DNA of 27,601 bases from the NCBI GenBank assembly GCA_002751075.1, contig NAOQ01000051.1, forward strand, positions 198,178 to 225,778, read 5' to 3'. A model generated the notes under the pieces. That model was not told the DNA's origin. It saw only the letters and a list, made by a program, of their open reading frames with translations, and did not search any database. Of this stretch, positions 1 through 12,100 are shown piece after piece. Numbering within the stretch: position 1 is the stretch's first letter; every line of letters begins with the position of its first letter. Position numbers and translations under genes: made by a program. The stretch is from Ichthyophonus hoferi (taxonomy: Eukaryota; Opisthokonta; Ichthyosporea; Ichthyophonida; Ichthyophonidae).

Positions 1-3000
1 TTGCTATATTTTAAAGCCAAGTTAAATGAGAAATCAGGGGGTGCTATGATCAATATTGAGAGTCCCGACCAATTTCCAGATCCTAATCAGGTGCGAATTT
101 CACTGCCCGCTATCTCCTACCCCCCCTCCATGTGATTGGTTGTAATTCTAGTATGACGTAGTCTTTCATGCCTGATCTTTACATTCTTGTGGCCAATCAC
201 ATAGCGTTTATATGGGTATTAATGGATACATTCATATTTAGATATATATATAGGCACAACCCTTCCTTATATGGTTATTGATGTGTACGCATGTGATTAT
301 ATATCCATATATGGTTCTATAAGGAATGGAAAAAGTTGCGATTAGTGTAAGGGCCAACCATCCCCGATTGGCTTATTATTATGTGGAGCTATGTCTTGGA
401 CCAATCATATCTACTAATAGTGATGGAGTCAGGTGGAGTGCTATTATGAGCCTACCATATTAGGCACCTTGATCTTTCCAGCCCAATATATGGGCAAGAT
501 GCTACAGCTCTGTCAGGTGATATTATATTTTAATGCCCCTTGTGGATTGATCTGTTAACTGTACTGGATTCACTCTCTCCCCCACCCCCCTCTCTATCTG
601 TACTTATCTATTTTATTGCCTAACATTATTATCTGCTATAAAATTATAAAGAGCGTATTGGTTAGGCTGACCAATATAAGGTAATTCTACTCCATTTCTA
701 ATTAATCTGGTTGGACCTATAGATATGAAGAATGTGTAGGCAGAGGTTGGTTATTTGTAAAATATTTAAAATTTAATATCATGTGGGAGTAAAGGATACT
801 TAATTGGGGCATTTTCATTGGATCAGTCTATACTATAATTTTAATTGTAATGACAATCAATCCTGTGAATAACCACAACATAGGTAGGATAGACGGCTAT
901 CTAAATATGGTAAGTAGTTGTTATTACAGTAGGCATTGGCATATGTAACCAGGGCAACCAATCATATGCTGGCAGTTATCTTGCATATATTCTTGCAGCC
1001 TCTCTTCTCCCCTATTTTATTATATTATCCACTCACAATCCCGTTTCAAATTACACCCAATCACAATCCATTATTATTCTAGTTCTAGCAATTGAATTGT
1101 CCCATCCAATCAACTGCTCCTTATTTATTGCATAACTCATTCTGCACCAAGATGTGACCTTAGATCTATCAGATATCCTCGCTAAAGCCCCAGCCTCAAC
1201 CCCAGCCTCTAACCCACCAACCATATCCCTCTAGTCCCGTAGAGGAGTGCAAAAGGACATGTCATTCTTTGGCGATCAGCGAGTTATGCTCCGCTATGTT
1301 CTCCCATTGGCTGAGATTGCTACTAACTTCTATGACGCGATGAAGTCGCTTACCTCGGGATATGCTAGGCATAGAATCCTCACTCTCTCTCTCTATATAT
1401 ATATATATACCTCTACACTTATGTCCTTCCTCCTACCTTCTGTTCTAGTCAATCACCTCACTGGACATTTTCCTCTTATGGAAAATAATTAATATGTATT
1501 GGGTTGTATTGTGCTATGAGGACATTGTATCTAATAACATCTCTTCCTCTCCCTCCCTCCCTCTCTCTTTTAGCTTTGACTATGAGGAGCAGGGCTATGA
1601 CGTTACTGAGATTAATAAGGTAAGGTCTATCTAGTTATCTGTGATTGGCCCTTTATATCCCTTACCTCTTTCCATGGCTTTTTATTGGATAGCTGACCTA
1701 CAGCACATCTCCTTGTTTTTTTTATTGAAGTCCTGATGTCATTGCAAATACTATTAATATCCGGCTATTTTATTGACTACTGTGTTATATTAGTAAACAC
1801 CACCAATGGCATCTTGGCATGGTACAATTATCCAATAGAGTATTATATTGCTATAATATAGCCTATTGAATTTCTTGTTTATATTCCATTTTTATTTGAT
1901 TGTCTTGTATTTATAGCCGTGCAAAGACCTCCAATGGGATGCAAGAGGTATATTATACTGAGCATTATTATGGGTGGATAGTAATATTGTATAGGTTTAT
2001 GATGGAGTATGTAATAATACAGCTTGATGTAACGAGGCGGTTAAGTCATAATGTGACTTTAAAACCAATAAACCAATTACAATGATCACCAGTGGCCAAT
2101 GGAATGAATCAATGCAAGACAGTGGCCTATAGGTTGGATAGCATTATTACAGCAAGATTTAGTAGAGTTATAAATAGAAGTACATTGTTAGAAGACTTCT
2201 TATTAGTGCATATGTTGACCAATGAGATGGGTGTATCACCAGATGGAAATCATCATCAATAAACAGCCCGTAGATGCCTTGGCTATGATTGGTAGGCAGA
2301 GACATTGGGATGTGTCTTATTCTATCATATCATTATGTTACTCTTTTTCTATTGGTTAGAAACAATACAATAGGTAGCCTGATTAGTAAATGTATTAAAA
2401 AACTAATGACCATTTACCATTAGTCTCTATTTGTTTAATATTAGCAACAATACCTGCACATGAATATATGTGTATGAATGAGTCAGTATGGATTGGATGA
2501 TGCTAGTTTTATATTTTAATCTGCCACTAATTTTTGAATATTAGATCTAATTGGTTGAAGGCCATTGTATGTAATGAAGAATAAGAGAAGTATATCCATT
2601 GGATAATGTCAACCAATAGAAAATAGTGGTTTAACAGTGATGGGTGGTTACAGTGCATTCGTCCAAAGCGGAGCAAGTAGGAAGGGCTATATGTACACGA
2701 CTAAGGGACAACATGAAGAGGTAGGAGGGGGTGGAAGAGAGGATGGGCGGGTGTAGGTTGTGACGTGTGCAATTTGTGACGTGTAAGCATGGTCGGAAAA
2801 TGGTACCCAGGGAAAAGGATTATTATCTATTGGTGAATGTATTGCCTGAAGAATTATGACTGGTTAAGTAAATGTCAATAAATGAATAGATGTCAGTGGC
2901 TGACAGATAGACTAATCTTGGAAATCCTTATATCCTATAAGGGGCATTTCTAGAGGAGACCTCAAAACCAATTACATAATACCATACATCCAGGGGATAT

Positions 3001-3831
3001 ACCATATTTGGGTATTGGATCATTCATACCATTATACTATGGCAATGTAGTACTGTTAGCCTGTATACTAACCTTTATGTACCTTTCTCTCCCTTACAGA
3101 CAGATGTTTGCTGTTGCCATTCAGGCTAGCTTTGCCAATCGTATTGTAGCACGAGAAAAGTAAGAGCCTATGAGCCCACTAGGGTCAATAAGAGAACAAT
3201 CTAGGCTATCATTGATTAGTTAGGTGGTATTAGTGGTGGATTTTAAATTTCATGCTGTCCAATAGTATATAGGCCGAGTGTATTTGTAATTAGGGTTATC
3301 AATAGTATTGGGGGGGAGGGGATGTTAGTTTACTAACCAATCTCAATTTTCTGCAGTCTGAAAGCGTTAAGAAAAGATGTCCTTGCTAAATGTGTAAGGG
3401 CCTTTCCTTTCATTTGATTGCTTATTACTTTATAGAAACCCACCTTCCTCTCAATCCAGTGCTCACTGTCTATTTTTATTTTTGCTTTTTTTCTGTATAT
3501 TTCTTTTAATCTGTTTTAATTGGTTATCTATCTTTGCCCTCTTCTCTAGCTAACTAATAGGCCGATAGAGGTAAAATCATAGCTGTAATCTGTATATAGA
3601 ATAGTTAGAGTGACAGAGAACCCTTGGGAGGCTAGATAAGTACTTACATAACAATGAAGGTGCGTAGAGGGGCAATCATTAATGCTATCATTATACACAT
3701 AGTATGGTGGTGACGTAACAAGAAAGCGGAAACTATTGGATAAGCAGAAGGAGGGTAAAAAAAGAATGAAAATGATTGGAAATGTGGAAGTGCCCAAGGA
3801 GTTGTTCACCGCCCTCATCACTGATAGCTAG
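1..3831 (+). CDS. GUF1: GUF1, mitochondrial EF4/LepA-type translation GTPase (3' part, multi-exon)
   Basis: GUF1/EF4 is a ribosome-dependent GTPase of mitochondria that remodels or back-translocates stalled ribosomes. The window holds the last ~230 residues; the G domain lies upstream. Proposed exons: 1-90, 389-432, 482-516, 1235-1368, 1574-1619, 2243-2291, 2654-2720, 3100-3159, 3357-3393 and 3703-3831, with reading phase kept at every junction from 389 on. Landmarks in order are [92 protein letters not shown] and [11 protein letters not shown], all hallmarks of the EF4-specific C-terminal domain. The stop is TAG at 3829-3831, and AATAAA at 3982-3987 is a likely poly(A) signal. The intron 1369-1573 starts with GC. 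The 90/389 junction is the weak point: a normal GT donor at 91 gives the wrong phase, while a GC donor at 93 fits. Family call very secure; exon 2 border less so. Confidence 0.93.
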
Positions 3832-3981
3832 AAACCCAATCATATTGCTCGCCTAGTATGGATTAAAATGATGAGAATCCATGATTGATTGCCTAGTTAC
3901 CACTCATTGTTATACTGTGTGCCTATTGGATAGGTGTGCAAGTATATTTTGTACATTTTACCGTTTTTATAATAATTAGAA

Positions 3982-3987
3982 AATAAA
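3982..3987 (+). terminator. Poly(A) signal AATAAA of GUF1
   Basis: A canonical hexamer about 150 nt after the GUF1 stop, with a second AATAAA-like run just behind it. The same spacing recurs after the lectin-CBM20 gene and, on the minus strand, after the VAP gene. Confidence 0.55.
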
Positions 3988-4171
3988 TTAATAAACTATC
4001 TATTGGTCCTGATGATTATGGTATGCACTAATTAATTATTGTATAGTAGAGACTATATATCAACGGAACAATGCAAAGACTGCTGGCTATTATATTACTC
4101 AAAACAGTAATAGTATAACGTAGGGTTAAATGGTACACCATAAAATATTCTCCTATATGGCATACACCTAT

Positions 4172-4517
4172 ATATAGTATAGAGCCAAAAATAATATAGA
4201 TCGAAATATAGTATAGAACTAAATCTAATATAGAACTAAATATAGTATAGAACTAAAGATAGTATATACTTGAATATAGTATAGAACTAAAGATAGTATG
4301 AAATATAGTATAAAACTAAATATAGTATAGAACTAAATATAGTATAGAACTAAAGATAGTATAGACCTAAAGATAGTATGAAACTAAATATAGTATATAA
4401 CTAAAGATAGTATAAATCTAAATATAGTATAGATCTAGATATAATATAGACCTAAATATAGCATAGATAAAAGTATAGTATGGATTAAAATATAGTATAG
4501 AACTAAAGTCGTATAGA
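4172..4517. repeat. Degenerate tandem array, unit about 15-17 bp (ATAGTATAGAACTAAA type)
   Basis: About twenty imperfect copies of a unit built on TATAGTATAGAACTAAA stand head to tail, with variants such as GATAGTATA and ATAGATCTA. It is almost free of C and G. It lies in the 3' intergenic space between two convergent genes. It encodes nothing and looks like a young minisatellite. Confidence 0.85.
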
Positions 4518-4980
4518 CCATAAGTCCATTATCCACCTTACGCTACGTTTATTCTCTTTATTGAAATCCTGCTTTTCCTCTATATATTGGAACCTTAAAT
4601 ACTATGATGATAAAGATCATTACTTGAGATTACCTCATGCCATCTCCAATTACAGGGGTCTCTGAACTCCATTACCATCACTGCGTGCTTAAGCCACCAC
4701 TACACACTGTGATCTGTAACAACCTAGATTACATCATCTATTTGTACGAGCCCCATATTGCAATGAATTACCATTCCCCACTGGGCCAATTAAATATCTC
4801 CTAGGATATAATCTATCTTTAAATCCTAGATTAAGGGAGTCATTAATGATTAGATCTAATCTATATTTATTTATCAACCTATAATGGATTAACTTGAAAG
4901 TCGATGATCCAATGAAGCTAAGTATTCTTTGAACTATATCAAATGCATATTATAATTGGAAAACTATAAAAGTAATATTC

Positions 4981-5015
<35 letters not shown>
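4981..5015. repeat. (AAT)n microsatellite
   Basis: About eleven near-perfect copies of the AAT/ATA trinucleotide in intergenic sequence. Confidence 0.95.
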
Positions 5016-5016
<1 letters not shown>

Positions 5017-5705
5017 CCTACTTTGTCACTGGAGAAAGAAAATTGTATCATCAAGATAAAACAAGACGAAGCAGGTATAGTTAATTACTTGGACTAAGAC
5101 TTGTGATTGGATCCCCTTAGAGGCCTCCAATAAGGCAGAGATCACATGGCAATAACTATTAGGTCACTCATAATAATTAAATAATTATGCTAGTTAATGA
5201 CACTATATGGCATAGTCAAGATCCATCCGAGAGTTTTTGCATTCATCTGATTGGCAGTTGAGTTACAGGGCTCTCAGCCCAACAATATGTATGGCCTCAC
5301 TGTATACCAAAGGTAACCAATCACTGCAATGTATACTAAAGGTAACTAATCACTCTACACTGTATACTAAAAGCAAACATCCTACACTGTCCGGAAGGTA
5401 ATGATTATATTTATTGGCATTCAGACCATACTATGGCCCCACCCATATAAGGTCCACTAGGAATCGAGATAATTAAGTAGCAACAAGTACTATATCGTAA
5501 AGCACAGCGATGATCTATTGGTCAGTGTGAAGGAGAGAGACATAGTTTGCAATGAAATAGGAATATAGAAATACACAAATGATCTAAAGCCATATAATGC
5601 CCAATTAGCCCCGCATCTACACGTCAATCTCTCCGCCTTTCGCCAATGGTAGCCTGGCCTCCCTATGTAGATATGTAGGGTGACCCCTCAGTCACCTGTA
5701 GGTGC

Positions 5706-7865
5706 TTAGGCATTGCTATTGGAGGTGAAGGTATCAGTGCCCATCTCGGCTGCGTTGTCCACCAATCCGACCCTCTGGTCATCCCTTGTTGGTACCCTCG
5801 CATGTGAGCCCTTAGGACCAATGGCCAATACAAAGAACCCCACTCCATTGGAGAGGATCAGGAGGATGGCAAAGAAGGTCGACAGACTGAGGGAGGCAAA
5901 CTCAGGGAGGACCATACTGGGGGAGAAGGAGGGAGAAGGAGAGGATGGTAAGTATGGTGGGAGGGCTATATATGGTAATAGCGAGATGACCAGGGTATGG
6001 CCATATAAGGCAAATATGATCACGTGGTATCTATATATATACCAGGTGGTAATTATCAATCCTATTTGGCACTTTTCCTATCCAGTTACCCTATAGTTAA
6101 TGCCTTATATCATGTAGGCATTTGGTATGGGATTGGAAAACCTGGCCAAGTCTTTATAGAGATTATACAAAAGTAATAATTGGTGCTATTAAATAGCACT
6201 TTCACATCTGCAATCATCAACCAATGCCCATTACCCATTTAATTATTTCATAAACTCAACTATACAGAGGTATTGCTCTCACAATCTCTCCCTCGTCATC
6301 CAATAATATTACAAGTTTAAATATTTCCTATCTTAAAATCCAGTAGACCAATTCCCTACCACCTTTCTCGAGCATATCAACAGCTTGAACATCTGGGCTA
6401 ACCATAAAACCAAAATAAATATAAAATAAAAGGAAATGACCATCCTCCTATCATTAGCTCCCCCATCCCAACCTATCCAATCCTCTAGAGCACCTGTCAT
6501 GATATAGATATACAACATGCTACCATACAGATTAACCTACACAAAGTACATGGCTCCCTTATGCCAGTGCTTAAGGCTGGTTGTCAAGGTGTTAAGTGTT
6601 TGGGTAATAGGTGTCAACCTCCAGATGAGTGGGGCCTCCATCACAGCTGTTACTATGGCAACAAAGCTGTGGTTATGGCAACGGAGTGAAAAATATAGGG
6701 TCAGAATAGGTTATAGATGTGAATATACAGTGATTACAAAGGGGGGAAATAGTCGAGGATGGTAATATAACATAGTATAGTAAAATATAGCATGCAAGAG
6801 GGAATGTGTGTACAATTCTATATTACTGTGTAGGCCCATATACAGATATGCATATACTACCAAAATAAACCTAAAGTAACTATAAAAAAGACAGGAGTAG
6901 TAATCACCAAGTACCCTTGGGTAAACAAGGAGGAAGGAAAAGGGAAAAAAATGGCTTTGAAAAGGCATGTGAATATTAAGAGTGCATAAGGAAAGGAATA
7001 GAGTTAGGATAAGAGAGAAGGTAGGACTAAAGGTACAGCATTAGTACGTGAGAAAACATATCAGGGGGAAATACGCAGGTGATGATGTGATTAAATATTA
7101 GAATATGGAATATGTAAAGAAAGTGAAACATGTTAAGAGTAAATTGGTAGGTGTGTCAGTGTTATATAATACAAAAAAAGTATCATATATCTTGGGGGCA
7201 GTAAGTAAGTGTAGAACTTGGGAATGAATGCTGGAGGACAACGCCATTGGCAGAAATATAAAAAAATAATAACAAATAAAATATGGGATGGAAGAGAGAG
7301 AACTGGGAGTAATGGCAGTGTTAAAAAAAGGTGGTACATGAAAGATGGGAAATAAAGTAGTGGGAGAAGGGAAGGAAAGGAAAGGAAAGGAAAGGATAAT
7401 GTGCAAACATACATTGTATAAAAGCCGATAAACCAGTTAATGGGGCTGAAGGACAGTATGGTGAATATTCCACATAACAGAAGACCTGGTCCGTATAGTA
7501 TAAAAGTTAAGTAATTAAAGTCTATCTAGTAACTGCTGGCTGTTAGTTGGCAGTGGCGTATAACAATAACCCACTCTCAAAACTTGAGTATACAACCCTT
7601 TGATTTAGCAACATACAGGCAATATATATGTGTGTGTGTGTGTGTGTGTGTAACTAAATAAGTAACAAGGAGACGTCAGGCAATAATAATATAGAAAACA
7701 ACAAAAGAAAATTAGAAACTAAAAAATAAATATGTCCACATAAACATTATATATTTCCCTAAATCGGTCTCATGTCTCATACTTACCAATTGTACTAAGT
7801 GTGGCCCAAGCACTCACTATCCATGGGCTGGAGAACTCTTTGGGCTGTCCATTAGATGCCTCCAT
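5706..7865 (-). CDS. Tvp18/Flower (Cg6151-P) family multi-pass membrane protein, 5 exons
   Basis: Exons on the minus strand: 7787-7865 (ATG at 7863-7865), 7413-7445, 6861-6915, 6541-6666 and 5706-6030, all phase-consistent, giving about 205 residues. The key piece is FVAIVTAVMEAPLIWRLTP at residues 57-75, matching the Glu-x-Pro core of the family (Tvp18 'FIEVPFLL', Flower 'EAP') with the conserved membrane Glu at 66. Hydrophobic segments lie near residues 39-65, 99-120 and 145-170, the last followed by GPKGSH and a polar tail ending FTSNSNA. Fungal Tvp18 is a Golgi protein; metazoan Flower is a synaptic-vesicle/Golgi protein proposed as a Ca2+ channel. Odd points: exon 2 is only 33 nt and could be skipped in frame, and the last exon carries a Pro/Ser-rich loop (YLPSSPSPSFSPS) whose DNA ends like an intron acceptor (CCCCCAG, just above 5916). 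Family likely, exact membrane count uncertain. Confidence 0.75.
7371..7395. repeat. (GGAAA)n microsatellite in intron of the Tvp18-like gene
   Basis: Five copies of a GGAAA/AAAGG pentamer, purine-rich on the plus strand, so pyrimidine-rich on the transcribed minus strand. It lies in the intron just after the 33-nt exon 7413-7445. Confidence 0.9.
7629..7651. repeat. (TG)n microsatellite
   Basis: Eleven TG dinucleotides in the first intron of the Tvp18-like gene. Confidence 0.95.
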
Positions 7866-9156
7866 AGTATATGGTATATGTTTAGTAGTCGGAAAAGACT
7901 GTTGCACACTAACACTTACTACAGTATTATTGGAGATACTCTTGCTTGTTCCCGGGATACATTTTATGTTCAGGTATAATTAGATATACCAAATGGCCCA
8001 ATCAGATCAAGTAAAACCATAAATTAGATTATGGCACTCAATTACTTTTAAGCCAATAGATTCATTTTAAAATACATTTTCTACGATTGTATCTCACGTA
8101 TCAACTCCTGTCCAATCACTAAAAGCAATCTACATTTATATTTATATATAAATTATGGAATTAAATTTTTTGATCACTAACTAATTTTTATGTTTATTGG
8201 TTAATCAAGGAAAAGAAAAAGTCCATCCCACCAAGCTATTGGCTTATATCTATAGATTTACATTTTGAAAATTTTATTTTTTAATGCTGGTGAAACCTTG
8301 ACTCGAAATTATAACATCGGATATATCACCATTTAGGCTCATTTAATTCAACCTAGAAATGTTTGTTTAAAATTGACAAATAATAAGGCATAGCATAAAT
8401 ATAAAATACTTTATATAGATAACCTAGCGGCTGGCTGTCCTTGAATTGATCACTTACAAATCACTAAACATGATTGATGATTGTTAGTTTGACAACCTCC
8501 AAGAAATTATCAATTAGACCACTGTTTCGATAACGTTATTAAAACCCTGTATTGATTCGATCACTGAATCGCAAAGCAATATATACTTAACCTCCAAATA
8601 TATTTAAACAAAAATAATAGTCGTTGATAATTAAAAAGTTTCAATTTAAACTCAACCAGTTCAACTGGCTGCATGCTGTCCCTACATTCAGATATAATCT
8701 ACATTTTTAGACAAGATATCATTAGCAAGATTATCATTAGGTAATTCTGTAGTTAAAAAAGAACAATGCATATATGAATGATTGATTATGTCAGATAGAG
8801 CAATAGTACTATAAAACAAATAAGCCTATAATCAGTTGTCTTAAAATAAACGTAACAATTCCACATCCTAGAGCTAGTTACTCCTAAATATGGAGATAAT
8901 TATACAGTACAACCCTATTGCCAAACACACCGTAGATATATACTCAACGCTTCGGCACTATAGCAAAACAAATATGAAATAGTGATAATAAACAGTATGC
9001 CCCTTTATTGTTATAACCAATCTGCTCGCATGTATACCTTACATGCATGACAATGTATTGACCCACTCTCTCCTACTCAAAGACTGTAGTAATATGAGCG
9101 CTTTAAATGACATTTATCTCCATAGACAACCCACATAATTTTTTACAATTCTTCTA
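7866..9156. other. Spacer between the VAP stop and the Tvp18-like start
   Basis: Very AT-rich, with no open frame that reads like protein. It should hold the VAP 3' UTR (TTTATT at 9004-9009, which is AATAAA on the minus strand, 148 nt past the stop) and the promoter of the Tvp18-like gene near 7866-8000. I see no clear TATA or other core element. Confidence 0.6.
9004..9009 (-). terminator. Poly(A) signal AATAAA (minus strand) of the VAP gene
   Basis: TTTATT on the plus strand reads AATAAA on the minus strand, about 148 nt beyond the VAP stop codon at 9157. Confidence 0.5.
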
Positions 9157-12100
9157 TTAGAGTAGAAGGTGGCCTAGGAGCCAGCCAATCAGCAGGGCAA
9201 TAATCAATAGAGGCCATTGGGTATCTTGTTTGTTGACAGCCACTTCTACTTTCACACCAGAGGGTCCATTCTCTGTGGTCCCTGTAGGTCCACGATGTCT
9301 CAGGCCTCCAAGCTGATTGGCCGCCCCACAGTCAGAACACTTTATACTACCCGTCACTACCTCCTTCTTCCTCTCTTGTTACCACCCTTCTCAAGCTCTA
9401 CCACCCTACCAATCATCTATCTAAGCACATAACAATCACTACATGTCAGTATATCAAAGCCTACCACCACCATTCTGCTTACCTTCGCCTGACGTAACTC
9501 ATTCTGCAGCTTTGCGCTCTGATCCTTGAGTTGTGTGTTGACTTTCAATATCTAGATTTACTCTTTAGTCAGTTACTCTTATAGAGTATTTCACTTATGT
9601 TTATGTACAGGCTAAACCAGATTCCTTAGAGCACCACACCTAAAGTTAAGCTAAGAAAATTTGAAGAAATGAATGAAATAAAAATAGGATGGGTAATACA
9701 GATAATAATAATAATAAACAGAATGTGCAGCCCCTCGAAAGACAATATATGCGTACTGTCACAGGTATATGCAATCACACACATATATATTTTAGTGGTA
9801 GAGGGATGGCAACATACAATACAACCGAATCTATAAAATAAATGGGACAAAACTGGCATGTGCAATAATAAGACGAACTAGAAGTGGTAGAGGATAGTTA
9901 TAAAATAGTAATAACAGCTGGACAAAATTGGTGGCCTAATAAAGGAAACCGGGCCCACATATATACACGTCACATTAACAAACTGAACAGAGATGCAAGA
10001 TAACTAGTACTGGTATAGTGCAATATATATTATATGTTATTTACCCTGGCTAATTCGCTTTCTTCCTCCGCGGCTGATCGCTCAACCTATATATATCAGC
10101 CAATAAACACGTCAGAGGAGATTTTGCCTGACCTCTTTTTGCTCCCACAACTATATAGTATGTTATACATGTACGACATAATCTGGGAACACTAAAATAT
10201 ATGTGCACCTTTGATTGGTTGATAGCTATAAAACAAATGCATTTAAACATAAATATATCTATAATGCTGGCCTGACCAATGTGACGTCATAACTGTAGTA
10301 GAAACCTAGACTATAAAACCAACAATAGTAGCTGTGGCAGAAACTACATCTCCCTGGACACACACCACATTGTAAACCAAACGCTATAGACCTCTTATAT
10401 CGGATTATTACTTACATATAGCCAGCCACTCTATACATACATGCATGCATACATAGATACATGCATACATTATCATACACCTACCTTAGCATTTATGACC
10501 TTCTCAGTAGTAGTAGTTGCAGGTAGACCTTGGTCTCTAGAGGGTGCGTCCTGGGAATACAGACATAGAACGGTAAGTTGGGGTGCGTTTATTTAGTACT
10601 GAAAGAGTAGCTGGCTATTGGTTTATACAATAATAGAACAATAACTGCATGCTAATTAGTTGTTAAAAAGGGTAACTATATATAGGCTTAAGTTAGTATC
10701 TAACAGAATAACTAATACCAATAGTCTGTGACTGTTAAAGTTATACTTCTAGATATTCAATGGGTGATCTGCATGCAATTACACAACACACGCACTCAAT
10801 ATCATAATCCTACTGGCCCACCCTGCACCATGCACAGCAACTAGTCAATTAGTGGCAATGTAGAATTACCTCATGGTTACTCTGATCCAATTGACATCGT
10901 AGTTTCTCTTCCTTGATCTCTTCCTTTGAGGCACCCTTGAACTATAAACAGGACATTGGTTACCACATCATACCTAGCTACAACAATCAATGGCATTCAA
11001 TTTCATAATTACATGGTATTTCCAGCTAATTAGTATAATGGGCGTAATTTCTATATAAGTAGATGCGTTGTAGGAGAGGAGGGTTGAGTCAAGGTATATC
11101 CCTGGTCACCCTTTTACTGTACCTGCTAAATTTTAGCTACCCAATCATACACGATAGTATATAAATCACATCGGCAGCAGAACTGGAAAATAAAACATAG
11201 TATGCAAACATGCACGTAATGTATGTAAATAGGAACAAAAATAGTAGATAATATGTCTAGATGAACATAATCGAATCATTGTTCATAGATGAAGGCAGCC
11301 ACATGTCCTTCGACAGGTACAGGGTAACCCCTAGTGGCAAATGCAACTACCCATCACGTCACTATCACGTCACTCTGCACACACTAGCCCTAGTGCATAA
11401 CCCTTAACCTACAACACCCTCCCCTCTACACACCAGGGTGTCAGTCTCAGCATCCTCAGGTCCCATCATGGTCTGAACAAGGAACTTGTCCTTGGGAATA
11501 GAAGATAGATCCTCCTCCTTCATGTTCTGTACAATGACTGGTAGACCAATAGGATAGGATGTTAATTTATTGCACCAATAGACTTTATCCTTTAAGCTTA
11601 GCAAAGGATGAAAAAACATAACTCAGAAAAAATAAATAAATAAAATAAGAAATGCATATTTAACATAGGATCACCGTTGACCCAAAGCCATGACCTTATC
11701 TGCCTTATGTTATACATAACATGTTTACAATCGACCCACTATGCAGCCACCCACATCCACCTCCTTACATCTATGTCTAGTATCTAGTATCCAATAGACA
11801 ACACCCTTAGCAGCACTACTGCTTCATCCACATAATATCATCTCTACATATGTTCTTTCACCTCCTACTTACTCTGCACTTGGACAAAGGCTCCAGGCTC
11901 AACCTTTCCACTATTGGGTCGTACGCAATATTTCTTAGGGGCTGTGGTTTTAATCTTGAAGAATACAACAGATGATTGTGAGTTGGTGAGTTTCAACACT
12001 TGCGGGTTCATCATTCCGCCAACCTCCACTGTAGGTAAGTAGCTCTGTTAGTATAAAAATGAAGGTCATATCTGGTATCAGTATAGCGAGGCTTCCTTCT

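Larger units (their letters stand above)
3832..5705. other. Convergent intergenic region between GUF1 and the Tvp18-like gene
   Basis: Both flanking genes end here. It holds the GUF1 3' UTR with AATAAA at 3982, a degenerate tandem array at about 4172-4517, an AAT microsatellite at 4981-5015 and a TTTATT at 5410-5415 that could be the minus-strand poly(A) signal of the Tvp18-like gene. I see no further coding sequence. Confidence 0.7.

Noticed and set aside
1900-2085. 61-codon plus-strand frame
   Set aside because: It lies wholly within the GUF1 intron 1620-2242, and the exons on each side join directly in phase.
5713-6096. 127-codon plus-strand open frame
   Set aside because: It is the reverse of the last exon of the Tvp18-like gene; the minus reading has membrane helices, a sensible tail and phase-matched upstream exons.
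7098-7414. Overlapping minus-strand frames of about 100 codons, Phe/Leu/Pro-rich
   Set aside because: The DNA is purine-rich low-complexity intron sequence; the peptides are skewed and unlike proteins, and a real exon (7413-7445) only touches the edge.
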